From: Eubacteriales bacterium
GTDB lineage: Bacteria > Bacillota > Clostridia > Peptostreptococcales > Anaerovoracaceae
Direction: 5' to 3'
NCBI GenBank assembly: GCA_029098205.1
Contig: JAQXNW010000023.1
Coordinates: forward strand, 1 to 14,543
DNA: 14,543 nt
In this document: positions 6,057 through 13,320 of the stretch, piece after piece
Layout of the letters: each line of letters begins with the position of its first letter
Position numbering within the stretch: the stretch's first letter is position 1
Position numbers and translations under genes: made by a program
Notes under the pieces: model-generated
Told to the model about the DNA's origin: nothing
Databases searched by the model: none
What the model saw: the letters and a program-made list of their open reading frames with translations, nothing else

Positions 6057-6983
6057 CTATAGACCCAGCACTTCTTTTGCTTTTGCGATCACAGGATCCT
6101 GCGCTGTAAATTTTTCCGCATCGCCGGAAACACATTCGGTATCCGGCATTATACCGACGCCGTTAATCTTTCCTCCGGAAGGAGTGAAAAATTCGCCGGC
6201 CGTATAATGCAGAACAGATCCGTCATCATACGATTTTTCACGCTGTATGACGCCTTTTCCGTACGTTTTTTCTCCCAGAACAGCGCCGCCGTGATTTTCT
6301 TTTACAGCGGCAGCTACGATCTCCGCAGCGCTTGCCGTATTCCGGTCCACTAGGACAACATATGGAAGCTTTGTCTCACTCCCATCGGAGTTATAGTATC
6401 TGCGTTTTCCATTCGCGTCCACGATGCTCGTAATCGTGCATTCCGGAAGAAGCTGATCCGCGGTCTTGATTCCCTGCTCCGTATAGCCTCCCTGATTCCC
6501 GCGAAGATCAATAATCAGTGCTTTCGCGCCCTGATTCTCCAGCGCCCTTCGCTCTGTGCCAAAGGATTCCGCCGTATCCTCCGCAAATCCTGTCAGCCGG
6601 ATATATCCGATGTTTCCATCCAGCATTGAACTTTCCACGGATTTTTCCGGATTCACCTTCTTCTCCCAGGCTTCCGCCTCCGAAGCGGTCATGTACACCG
6701 TATACGGATCCTCCGTACTGATCGCAAGTGCCTTATAGAGCGCATTCAGCTGCTTCGCGTTCTTTGTGTCCGTGATCGCTTTTTCACGGAGAAACTGCTG
6801 CATATCATAGAGCTTTCCATACCTTGACGATATTTTTACGAAGCGGTCATAGTCCTTCTTAGGCACAAGAACAGAGCTGCTGGCTTTTAAAACGATAAAG
6901 ACAGCGCCAAAGCAGACCAATGCCGTTACAAGCATGGTGCAGAGAATGATTTTCAGATATTTTTCCTTCTTAAGAGGGCTCAC
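6057..6983 (-). CDS. S41-family C-terminal-processing-type serine protease, apparently without PDZ domain
   Basis: This is a 308-residue protein. A membrane anchor spans about residues 11-33 (IILCTMLVTALVCFGAVFIV), placing the rest outside the cytoplasm. STEDPYTVYMT (89-99) is the segment that in Ctp proteases comes just before the PDZ domain. Here only about 22 residues separate it from the core strand GNIGYIRLTGF (123-133). The protease core has IIDLRGNQGGY (157-167), catalytic Ser218 in NTASAAEIV (215-223) and Lys243 in GEKTYGKG (237-244). GEFFTPSGGKINGVGIMPD closes the domain. Typical CtpA/CtpB proteins are about 400-470 residues; the missing length matches a PDZ domain. The start is GTG, with AAGGAG upstream, and it overlaps the recJ stop as GTGA, so translation is coupled. 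Its neighbours suggest that it may act on the M23 hydrolase or other envelope proteins; that is inference. Confidence 0.88.
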   Translation of the reverse strand: MSPLKKEKYLKIILCTMLVTALVCFGAVFIVLKASSSVLVPKKDYDRFVKISSRYGKLYDMQQFLREKAITDTKNAKQLNALYKALAISTEDPYTVYMTASEAEAWEKKVNPEKSVESSMLDGNIGYIRLTGFAEDTAESFGTERRALENQGAKALIIDLRGNQGGYTEQGIKTADQLLPECTITSIVDANGKRRYYNSDGSETKLPYVVLVDRNTASAAEIVAAAVKENHGGAVLGEKTYGKGVIQREKSYDDGSVLHYTAGEFFTPSGGKINGVGIMPDTECVSGDAEKFTAQDPVIAKAKEVLGL

Positions 6984-8635
6984 TTCTGCTGCTCTCCTTC
7001 GCTCTGGACATCAATGACCTCCATCTGCGGAGATTTCCTGCCCTTCCATTCGTTCACCGATAAATACCCCAGAATGTTCCTGGTCCCGCCCTCCGAAAGC
7101 CTTCTCTCCAGCTCATCCGCATGCCGGAATGCGACGCAGCTGAGTCTCTCGTTTCCCAGATTGGCTGAAAAACGAAGATACTGCCCCTTCTGTCCGATTC
7201 TGGATATATATTCCGGACAAGCCGAAACGAGGGCAACCGGCTTTTCATTTCCCTGCCCGAATGGCGCAAGAAGCTTAAGCTGGTCACAGAAATCGACTGT
7301 CACATCGTTTTCGTCAAGAACCATTTCCGCTTTCGGAGCAGGATGCCGAAGCTCCGGATGTTCTTTTAATATTGCCCTGTATGAAGCATTCAAATGTTCC
7401 CGGAGCAAACCTGTATTTTCTGTCGGAATCGTAAATCCGCAGGCTTGCGCATGACCGCCGAACTGCGTAAACAGCTTCTCTTCTTTCTTAAGAAGAGCAT
7501 ACAAATCTACGCCCGGCATGCTTCTGGCCGTTCCCTTGGAATATCCATCTTCTTTCGCTGTAAGGAGTATGGTCGGCCGTTCTTCTTTCTCACGGATTTT
7601 TCCCGCTACAATTCCATTGATTCCTTCATGCGCACGCTTAGGCTCCAGAACCAGAAAATCATCGTCCGGATAATCGCTTTGAATCTGTTCCAGGCATTCC
7701 TCATAAATCTGATTCTGAATTACCTTCCGGTCCTGATTCATACGGATCATCAAATCCGCCAGTCTCTCCGCTTTCTTCGGATCTTTCGAAAGGAAAAGTT
7801 CTGCGCCGAGTCCCGCATGGCGGATTCTCCCTGCCGCATTCAGATTCGGCGCAATGCCGAACGCGACATTTTCCGTAGTAATCTGTCCCGGGGTAAGACC
7901 GGCTTTCCGAATGAGAAGATCCAGATTCTTCCGGGTTCTCGCATTAATCGTACGGAGCCCGTATTTCACAAGAGTACGGTTTTCTCCCACCAAAGGAACC
8001 ACGTCCGCAATCGTGCCGATGCCGACAAGATCCAGCGTTAGATTCAGAACATGCTTCGAAAGACCGACTGCCTCTGTAAGAGCCTGCCCGAATTTAAAAG
8101 CGACACCGCAGCCTGCAAGATTCGGGTTAGGATACGAGCAGTCTGGCTGATTCGGGTTAATCAGTATGCAATCCGCCTTCCGGTCCGTCACCCTGTGATG
8201 ATCAGTAACCAGAACGTCCATGCCCAGAGACTTCGCGAATTCGACTTCCTCAGTGGATACACTCCCGCAGTCTACTGTGATCAGGCAGCGTATACCGGCA
8301 TCGTATATTTTCTGTATAGCCTCCCGGTTCAATCCGTAGCCTTCGTCAAAGCGCGACGGAATATAATAACTCAGCTGATCCGTAAGCTGGGATAAAATTT
8401 CGGTCATAATCACCGTCGATGTAATCCCGTCCGCGTCATAATCTCCATAAATACAGATCTTTTCACCGCGGTCAATCGCAGACAAAATAAGATCCACTCC
8501 CGCCTCCATGTTATGAAGCAGGAATGGATCATGAGTTTTCTGAGGACGAACAGAGAGGAACTCATCGAGTTCCTCCTCTGTTTCGATTCCTCTCCGTTTC
8601 AGTAAAGCAATGATTTTCGGATGCAGTTTAATCAA
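6980..8635 (-). CDS. recJ: Single-stranded-DNA-specific exonuclease RecJ
   Basis: This is a 551-residue protein close to the usual RecJ core length. The DHH domain shows YGDYDADGITST (63-74, D65/D67/D69), VDCGS (121-125) and TDHH (144-147), the metal ligands for 5'-3' ssDNA digestion. A further metal aspartate lies in IADVVPLVGENR (209-220). The DHHA1 domain contains GINGIVAGKI (338-347) and FGGHAQACGF (392-401), and an OB-fold-like C-terminus follows. RecJ acts in recombination and base-excision repair in the cytosol. The start reads as TTG with AGGTGG a few nt upstream. An out-of-frame ATG overlaps it and stops at once. The N-terminus is slightly shorter than in many relatives, so another start is possible but none was seen. 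The gene follows the M23 hydrolase by 18 nt and overlaps the S41 gene by 4 nt. Confidence 0.95.
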   Translation of the reverse strand: MIKLHPKIIALLKRRGIETEEELDEFLSVRPQKTHDPFLLHNMEAGVDLILSAIDRGEKICIYGDYDADGITSTVIMTEILSQLTDQLSYYIPSRFDEGYGLNREAIQKIYDAGIRCLITVDCGSVSTEEVEFAKSLGMDVLVTDHHRVTDRKADCILINPNQPDCSYPNPNLAGCGVAFKFGQALTEAVGLSKHVLNLTLDLVGIGTIADVVPLVGENRTLVKYGLRTINARTRKNLDLLIRKAGLTPGQITTENVAFGIAPNLNAAGRIRHAGLGAELFLSKDPKKAERLADLMIRMNQDRKVIQNQIYEECLEQIQSDYPDDDFLVLEPKRAHEGINGIVAGKIREKEERPTILLTAKEDGYSKGTARSMPGVDLYALLKKEEKLFTQFGGHAQACGFTIPTENTGLLREHLNASYRAILKEHPELRHPAPKAEMVLDENDVTVDFCDQLKLLAPFGQGNEKPVALVSACPEYISRIGQKGQYLRFSANLGNERLSCVAFRHADELERRLSEGGTRNILGYLSVNEWKGRKSPQMEVIDVQSEGEQQK

Positions 8636-8653
8636 TCATCCACCTGATTTCTT

Positions 8654-9793
8654 TTACCCAAGGTAATTTCTCGGATTAACAAGACTTCCGTTTACATAAA
8701 CCGACAGATGGCAGTGGTTTCCAGAGGAATAACCGGTCGAACCCATTCTCGCAATAACCTGTCCTCTGCTGACAACCTGGCCGACACTGACATTCAGACT
8801 GCTGTTATGTCCGTACAGAGTGGAGATTCCATTTCCGTGATTAATTACGATATAATTTCCAAAACTGTTATTCCATCCGGCCTGTGTTACAACGCCATCC
8901 GCGCATGCCTTAATCGGAGTTCCGTAAGCCGCCGCGATATCCATGCCGCTGTGGCCCTTACTGTGCATGCCGTTCACCTGTCCGAATTCGCAGGTGATAA
9001 GTCCTGAGCACGGCCAGGAAAGAACCCGGCTGGAAGAAACGCCTGTGGAGCTTCCAGAACTGCTGGAACTGCTGGAACTGCCGGAACTGCCGGAATTACT
9101 CGACGAAGGAATCTTCACCGTCGTTCCCTTGGAAGTAGTAACCTGACCCGCAGATTCTGTCGCACGGATCTGGGATTCAATGCTGCTCTCCTCCGCATCC
9201 AGCTTGTCATATTCTTTCTGAAGCTCTGCCAGAGCGGAATCCAGAGATTTTTTCTCTTCTTCCAGTTTATCCTTCTGATCGCTCAGCGATTTCTGTTCGT
9301 CCTCAAGCTGCTGCTGCTGTTCTTTCAGTTCTGCTTCTTGCTTCTGGATATCATTCATCGCCTTCTGATCTGCCTGATAGATCTTCTTCACCATTTCAAT
9401 GTTGGAGAAAAGATCGCTCATGCTCTCAGAATTAAGAAGAACGTCTACGTATCCGGCGGAACCTGTCTTATACATTACACGGACTCTCGCCTTCAGATCT
9501 TCCTTCCGCGTCTTCAGAGCTTCCTTCGTTTCAGAAAGATCCTGCTTTGTAGACGCAACTTCTTCCGTCTTCTTGTCGATGCTGGACTGCAGAGTATCAA
9601 GCTTACTCTGCTGATCCTTTACCTTCGACTCCTGCTCCTCAATCTGGGATGCTACGCTGCTCTTCTTATTCTTGACACTGCTGAGATCCGACGAGGATGC
9701 CGCGTGCGCCGAATACATCGGAACCATCGCAACCAGAAGCGCTGAGCTGAGAAAAACGGTCAGAAAACGAGTCCGTTTACATGTACTTTGCAT
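8654..9793 (-). CDS. Secreted coiled-coil M23 murein hydrolase (PcsB/CwlO/EnvC-like FtsEX partner)
   Basis: This is a 379-residue protein. The signal peptide is at 1-31 (basic start, hydrophobic 11-26, MYSAHA-A cleavage near 31). A long coiled coil spans about 35-215, rich in Gln, Glu, Lys and Leu, with a break near 105-135 (RVRVMYKTGSAGYVDVLL), as in PcsB/EnvC-type proteins. A Ser/Gly linker lies at about 229-256. The C-terminal M23 (LytM) domain spans about 262-379, with zinc ligands H281 and D285 in HSGMD, H329 in YGHN and H362 in the H-C-H of NHCHLSV. It should cut peptidoglycan peptide bridges or stems. The ATG at 9793 is supported by AGGAGG 7 nt upstream; the longer in-frame start at 9859 would add residues before the signal peptide and overlap ftsX. 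It starts 23 nt after ftsX, so it is very probably the hydrolase that FtsEX controls through the coiled coil. Confidence 0.93.
   Translation of the reverse strand: MQSTCKRTRFLTVFLSSALLVAMVPMYSAHAASSSDLSSVKNKKSSVASQIEEQESKVKDQQSKLDTLQSSIDKKTEEVASTKQDLSETKEALKTRKEDLKARVRVMYKTGSAGYVDVLLNSESMSDLFSNIEMVKKIYQADQKAMNDIQKQEAELKEQQQQLEDEQKSLSDQKDKLEEEKKSLDSALAELQKEYDKLDAEESSIESQIRATESAGQVTTSKGTTVKIPSSSNSGSSGSSSSSSSSGSSTGVSSSRVLSWPCSGLITCEFGQVNGMHSKGHSGMDIAAAYGTPIKACADGVVTQAGWNNSFGNYIVINHGNGISTLYGHNSSLNVSVGQVVSRGQVIARMGSTGYSSGNHCHLSVYVNGSLVNPRNYLG
9052..9096. repeat. 9-bp tandem repeat in the Ser/Gly linker of the M23 hydrolase
   Basis: Five adjacent 9-nt units are seen: TTCCAGAAC, TGCTGGAAC twice, TGCCGGAAC and TGCCGGAAT. 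They code for part of the Ser-rich linker on the minus strand. Each unit is three codons, so slippage would change the linker length without breaking the frame. Confidence 0.65.
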
Positions 9794-9816
9794 GTCTTTG
9801 CCTCCTATGCTGTCTG

Positions 9817-10719
9817 CTATGCGTCCAGGAATTTCCGCATGGAAATGATACTTCCGCATGCGCCGATTCCAACTCCCATCGCCATAAAAATAATGATAAG
9901 ATTTCCGATCAGATAATTCGCAGGCACCAGAGGCGACGACAGGAGCGTCATGACTTTCTGTCCGATCAAACTTACTACATTTCGGTAAATTCCATAACTG
10001 ATGACTGCTGAGATCAGCGACGCGATAAGCCCGATCAGGATACCTTCAATCAAGAAAGGACCTCGAATGAACCAATTCGTCGCGCCGATATATTTCTCGA
10101 TGGATATTTCTCTCGCCCTCGCGAATACAGTAAGCTTGATCGTATTCGAAACAACGACGACAGAAACAACTACCAAGAACAACATAATAACGAGGATCGC
10201 GACCTGAAGATATTTCGTAATTCTCGTCAACTTATCAACCGTTTCTTTATAATATGTGGTACTCTCCACACCCGCGTTCTTCTGGGTGTTCGCGAATTTG
10301 CTGACCGCATTTGCGGCTTTCAGAGAGTTTACCTTCACAAGAATCGAATTCGGAAGAGGATTGGAGCCAAGGCTGTCAAGAAGATATCCGCTCTCGCCCC
10401 AGCGCTCCCTCATAATCTGCATCGCCTGATCTTTCGTCCGATATGTCACACTGGCGACATCATTCATTTCCTTGAAAGAAGCGGTCAGGGAATTTACCTG
10501 CTCCTCAGTGGCATCGTCCTTCAGAAAGACTTCCACGCTGTCGTAATCCTGTTTAACCATCTCTGTAAACAAGTTGACATTCACAGAGATTGAAAAGAAC
10601 AGACTCAAAATCAGCATCATCGCGGTAATCGCGAAGAGGGACGCTACGGTCATTCCCTTATTTCTTCCGATCTGCGACAAAGCCTGCCGGATATTGTACA
10701 GAAGCCGGCTAATCATCAT
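9817..10719 (-). CDS. ftsX: Cell-division ABC transporter permease FtsX
   Basis: This is a 300-residue membrane protein. It has a short cytoplasmic start (ISRLLYNIRQALSQIGRNKG) and a first membrane segment at about 24-46. A large outside loop at about 47-165 is where FtsX proteins contact their hydrolase partner. Three more membrane segments follow, near 170-195 (LQVAILVIMLFLVVVSVVVV), 222-247 and 272-292. The cytoplasmic loop EISIEKYIGATNWFIRGPF is the family coupling region. With FtsE it forms a type VII ABC mechanotransmission complex that activates peptidoglycan hydrolases outside the cell rather than moving a substrate. Two adjacent ATG codons are possible; the first (10719) is 6 nt after GAGGGGG and is chosen. 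The gene overlaps the end of ftsE by 11 nt, which implies coupled translation. Confidence 0.94.
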   Translation of the reverse strand: MMISRLLYNIRQALSQIGRNKGMTVASLFAITAMMLILSLFFSISVNVNLFTEMVKQDYDSVEVFLKDDATEEQVNSLTASFKEMNDVASVTYRTKDQAMQIMRERWGESGYLLDSLGSNPLPNSILVKVNSLKAANAVSKFANTQKNAGVESTTYYKETVDKLTRITKYLQVAILVIMLFLVVVSVVVVSNTIKLTVFARAREISIEKYIGATNWFIRGPFLIEGILIGLIASLISAVISYGIYRNVVSLIGQKVMTLLSSPLVPANYLIGNLIIIFMAMGVGIGACGSIISMRKFLDA

Positions 10720-11431
10720 CAAACACCCCCTCGTTCTCGTCGGAGCTGTTTGTTTCATGGAAACCGTACTGTCCGAATTCATCGCGGACCACATGGCCAT
10801 CTTCGATGGCCACAACCCGTTTATTCATCTTGTCGACAATATCTTTCGCATGGGTTACCATAACGACGGTCGTCCCATTGCTGTTGATTTCATCCAGCAG
10901 ATTCATAATGCCGTCGGCTGTGATCGGATCCAGATTTCCGGTAGGCTCATCCGCAATCAGAACCCTCGGATTATTAATGATCGCTCGGGCGATCGCCACT
11001 CTCTGCTGCTCTCCGGCAGAAAGCTCCTGCGGATACCGATCTGCCATATCCTCAATCCCGACCAGCTCAAGCACCTGAGGCACTCTCCTGCGGATCACTC
11101 TTTTCTTCTTATGAAGGATTTCCATCGCAAAAGCGACATTTTCAAATACCGTTTTCTTGGCAAGAAGCCGGAAATCCTGAAATACGATGCCGATTCTCCT
11201 TCTGAGCTGCGGTATTTCGCGGTTCGAAAGGGAAGTGACCTCGTAATCTCCAACGGTGATTCTGCCGGAATCCGCATCGATTTCCTTCAGGATCAACTTG
11301 ATAAATGTTGATTTCCCAGCACCGCTGGGGCCGACGAGAAAGACAAAATCTCCCTCATCAATATCGATACTCACATCTTCCAGGCCGACATTATCACCGT
11401 ACATCTTGGTAACATGTTCAAAAGTTATCAT
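10709..11431 (-). CDS. ftsE: Cell-division ABC transporter ATPase FtsE
   Basis: This is a 240-residue ATPase. Walker A is GPSGAGKST (about 34-42), the Q-loop is in GIVFQDFRLL, the signature is LSAGEQQRVAIARA (Ala in place of the usual second Gly) and Walker B is VLIADEPTGNLD, with the switch histidine in VMVTHAKD. The short acidic tail after about 225 (SSDENEGVFDDD) is beyond the usual FtsE core. FtsE powers FtsX at the inner face of the membrane. The ATG has AGGAG about 5 nt upstream. It is the first gene of the presumed seven-gene operon and has a clear promoter in front of it. Confidence 0.95.
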   Translation of the reverse strand: MITFEHVTKMYGDNVGLEDVSIDIDEGDFVFLVGPSGAGKSTFIKLILKEIDADSGRITVGDYEVTSLSNREIPQLRRRIGIVFQDFRLLAKKTVFENVAFAMEILHKKKRVIRRRVPQVLELVGIEDMADRYPQELSAGEQQRVAIARAIINNPRVLIADEPTGNLDPITADGIMNLLDEINSNGTTVVMVTHAKDIVDKMNKRVVAIEDGHVVRDEFGQYGFHETNSSDENEGVFDDD

Positions 11432-11475
11432 AAAGTCTCCTGTGAGATTTTTTCTTAAATTTCATAACTTGTTGT

Positions 11476-11503
11476 ATTATAACATATTTATAATTCTTTG
11501 CAA
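11476..11503 (-). promoter_or_regulatory. Promoter of the ftsEX operon
   Basis: On the minus strand TTGCAA (11498-11503) is followed after 16 nt by a perfect TATAAT (11476-11481). The region is AT-rich, and the start codon of ftsE lies about 45 nt downstream of the -10. This is one of the best sigma-70/SigA-type promoters in the window. Confidence 0.7.
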
Positions 11504-11506
11504 ACC

Positions 11507-11522
11507 CTTAAGAGTTCTTAAG
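11507..11522. promoter_or_regulatory. Perfect inverted repeat CTTAAGA-GT-TCTTAAG upstream of the ftsE promoter
   Basis: Two 7-nt arms (11507-11513 and 11516-11522) are exact reverse complements around a 2-nt centre. The site ends 3 nt from the -35 box, a position typical of an activator or repressor binding site. It also lies downstream of the ParA-like gene, but it is too AT-rich and lacks a T run to look like a terminator. No regulator is named. Confidence 0.45.
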
Positions 11523-11558
11523 ACTCGGATTCATAGTTTCTTCAGCCTTCCGCATCCG

Positions 11559-12404
11559 CTATATCCCTGTATTTTCTAATATTTTTACGATTTCTTTATG
11601 AATCATATTATTTTCAAAATAAAATTTACAGTAATACTCATTCTCATAAAAAATCTGCGCCGGGAAGGCCGGAATCCAAAGTATATCTGTACTTCGAAGC
11701 AGTCTCTGCACCATTTTTCTTCCAACGCCCGCATTCATAAAATTTACGATCCATGTAAAACCCGGATGCTTCTTTCCAAGAAAGAATCCGGAAGGAGCCC
11801 GGCCGCGGGCATGACGATCCTGCTTCGGCCCTCTCTGTCTTTCCGCTTCTTTCCGTTCGATTTCTATCCGCTTCAGAAATTGAATCTGCTCTTTCTCTAT
11901 CAGAAGCCTGGAAGGAAGCGGATCCAAGACTGCGAAGATCCAGTCGCACCAATCCAGATATTCTCTCCACCCGCTCCCGTGGAGCGTATCCAGATCCAGA
12001 ATCTGCACTTCCCTTCGATCGGAAGCGATTATCCATGCACGTTCAGAATCCGCAGGAGACTTTCCCTCTTCCAGTCCTTCCGGAGTATGGATTTTCCAAA
12101 GAACGCCTTTTGTCTGATTGCAGCCGGGAGGAAGAATCCGATTTCCCCGGACCGCATGAAAAACATCCTGAAAATTTCCATTCGGGAACCGTTTCTCAAA
12201 ACCGGCGCCTTCATAAACGGAACTTCCAAGCCTGCCCGGATCCCAGCATTCAGTGTAGCTTACGCTGTACCCCTGCTCCGCCGACCAAAGCGCGAGAGAA
12301 GACGCCACCATGCTTACGCCGGTTCTGTGCCCCGTTCCTGTGACCCCGATCCGAAAACAAGGTTTCTTCTCTTCGGTTTTCTCTTTTACAAAAAGTCTGT
12401 TCAT
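11559..12404 (-). CDS. ParA/MinD-like (SIMIBI) protein with a degenerate P-loop, function unknown
   Basis: This is a 281-residue protein I cannot assign firmly. After a short basic/acidic start, residues 18-41 (RIGVTGTGHRTGVSMVASSL) align with the first strand, P-loop and helix of ParA/MinD ATPases. In place of GGVGKTT it reads GHRTGVSM, so the Walker A lysine position is Val30. A second strand SYTECWDPG, QILDLDTLHGSG (134-145, like the Walker B/switch region) and CDWIFAVLDPLPSRLL (153-168) follow the MinD fold order. Residues 175-207 are strongly basic and perhaps disordered. It is therefore probably a nucleotide-binding-fold protein with weak or no ATPase activity. The ATG has GGGAGG 5 nt upstream. 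It stands alone between a hairpin terminator and the ftsE promoter, read in the same direction as both neighbours. No partner gene is visible. Confidence 0.6.
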   Translation of the reverse strand: MNRLFVKEKTEEKKPCFRIGVTGTGHRTGVSMVASSLALWSAEQGYSVSYTECWDPGRLGSSVYEGAGFEKRFPNGNFQDVFHAVRGNRILPPGCNQTKGVLWKIHTPEGLEEGKSPADSERAWIIASDRREVQILDLDTLHGSGWREYLDWCDWIFAVLDPLPSRLLIEKEQIQFLKRIEIERKEAERQRGPKQDRHARGRAPSGFFLGKKHPGFTWIVNFMNAGVGRKMVQRLLRSTDILWIPAFPAQIFYENEYYCKFYFENNMIHKEIVKILENTGI

Positions 12405-12505
12405 GCCCGCCTCCCGTCTCCGTTACAATAACTATACTTTTTCTTCCATAGTTTGTGGTAAGGGAGAATCCGACGATTTTCGGCATCAAAACCGGAAGCG
12501 GCACA

Positions 12506-12587
12506 CGACAATCCATGGTAATACGAAGAGGGGCCGGCATTGCTGCCGGCCCCTCTTCGTTATGATTTCTTTCGCCATTGATTGTCG
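12506..12587 (-). terminator. Strong GC-rich hairpin terminator after the HAD gene, inside a longer inverted repeat
   Basis: The core is a perfect 16-bp stem: CGAAGAGGGGCCGGCA (12524-12539) pairs with 12544-12559 around a TTGC loop, plus one A-T pair outside. It begins about 57 nt after the HAD stop codon. The run after it on the minus strand (TATTACC) is only weakly T-rich, but the stem is very stable. Outside it, CGACAATCCATGG (12506-12518) pairs with 12575-12587 at 12 of 13 positions, making a nested repeat of about 82 nt. Confidence 0.65.
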
Positions 12588-12615
12588 ATTATAAAAAGGA
12601 AGTTCTTCCTATCGA

Positions 12616-13320
12616 TCACGCTTTGCCTTCTTCAATCGCGAGAAGCTTAATTACCTGCGCGAATGTCTTAAGGTCGCCTGTCATTACAGTCTCCCAAACG
12701 TTCAGCGGACGAGCCTCTCCCTGACGGTTGATCCAAGCTGTCTGATATCCCAGTCTTGTTCCTGGAACGATGTCATACTTGAATCCGAATCCGGCATGAA
12801 GAATGTCATGTGCAGTCAGGCCAAGTCTCTTCTGGGAAAGCTCGAATCCTTTGTAGGACGGCTTGTAAGCGCCGGCCATCTCCGCTGTAACGATGTCATC
12901 AAACTCAACGCCGATCTGCTTAACGGACTCTTTGATGATGTCGTTGTCTGTGTTCGTGATCAGAGTGATCTTTGTATATTTCTTGAGCTCGAGAAGCGCG
13001 TCATGCGAATCCGGGAACGGCTGCCAATGTCCCATGGACTCCGCGAACTCCTCGGCGTCCTGCTTCGTGTAAGGAATTCCGAACTCGTTGCAGGTCAGCT
13101 TCATGGTTTCCTGAAGAACTGTGAAATACGGCTTGTACTCAATCTGAATGTATACAAACTGGATCTCTTCCCATCTTCTCTGTACAACCTTTGCCGGATA
13201 TGCGTCATATCCCTTTCTCTGCATGAATCCTTCGAACCACTTCGCAATTTCGCCTTCCCAGTCGATGATGGTTCCGAAATTGTCAAAAGATACGGCCTTC
13301 GGCAGTCTGAGCTTCTCCAT
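12616..13320 (-). CDS. HAD-superfamily hydrolase (haloacid dehalogenase type II-like)
   Basis: This is a 234-residue protein. Motif I is SFDNFGTIIDW, with nucleophile Asp13 and the FD.FGT..DW form typical of type II haloacid dehalogenases. Motif II is ITNTDND with Thr122/Asn123, motif III is the lysine in AYKPSYKGF (Lys153) and motif IV is HAGFGFKYD, ending at Asp183. The cap helices lie at about 25-95. Family members remove halide from 2-haloacids or phosphate from small metabolites. The SSN.WD run of well-studied dehalogenases is not present here, so a phosphatase or another role is as likely. The ATG has AAAGGAG about 8-9 nt upstream and a promoter of good quality. It is a single-gene transcript closed by a strong hairpin and divergent from a LysR gene that may control it. 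Confidence 0.85.
   Translation of the reverse strand: MEKLRLPKAVSFDNFGTIIDWEGEIAKWFEGFMQRKGYDAYPAKVVQRRWEEIQFVYIQIEYKPYFTVLQETMKLTCNEFGIPYTKQDAEEFAESMGHWQPFPDSHDALLELKKYTKITLITNTDNDIIKESVKQIGVEFDDIVTAEMAGAYKPSYKGFELSQKRLGLTAHDILHAGFGFKYDIVPGTRLGYQTAWINRQGEARPLNVWETVMTGDLKTFAQVIKLLAIEEGKA

Noticed and set aside
10574..11311. Plus-strand frame of 245 codons
   Set aside because: It is antisense to ftsE and ftsX, whose motifs are unambiguous.
11598..12431. Plus-strand frame of 277 codons opposite the ParA-like gene
   Set aside because: Because the ParA-like call is weaker, I compared both. Only the minus-strand frame has a GGGAGG site and a nucleotide-binding-like motif order; the plus frame is rich in Arg/Pro/Ser, as expected for a shadow.
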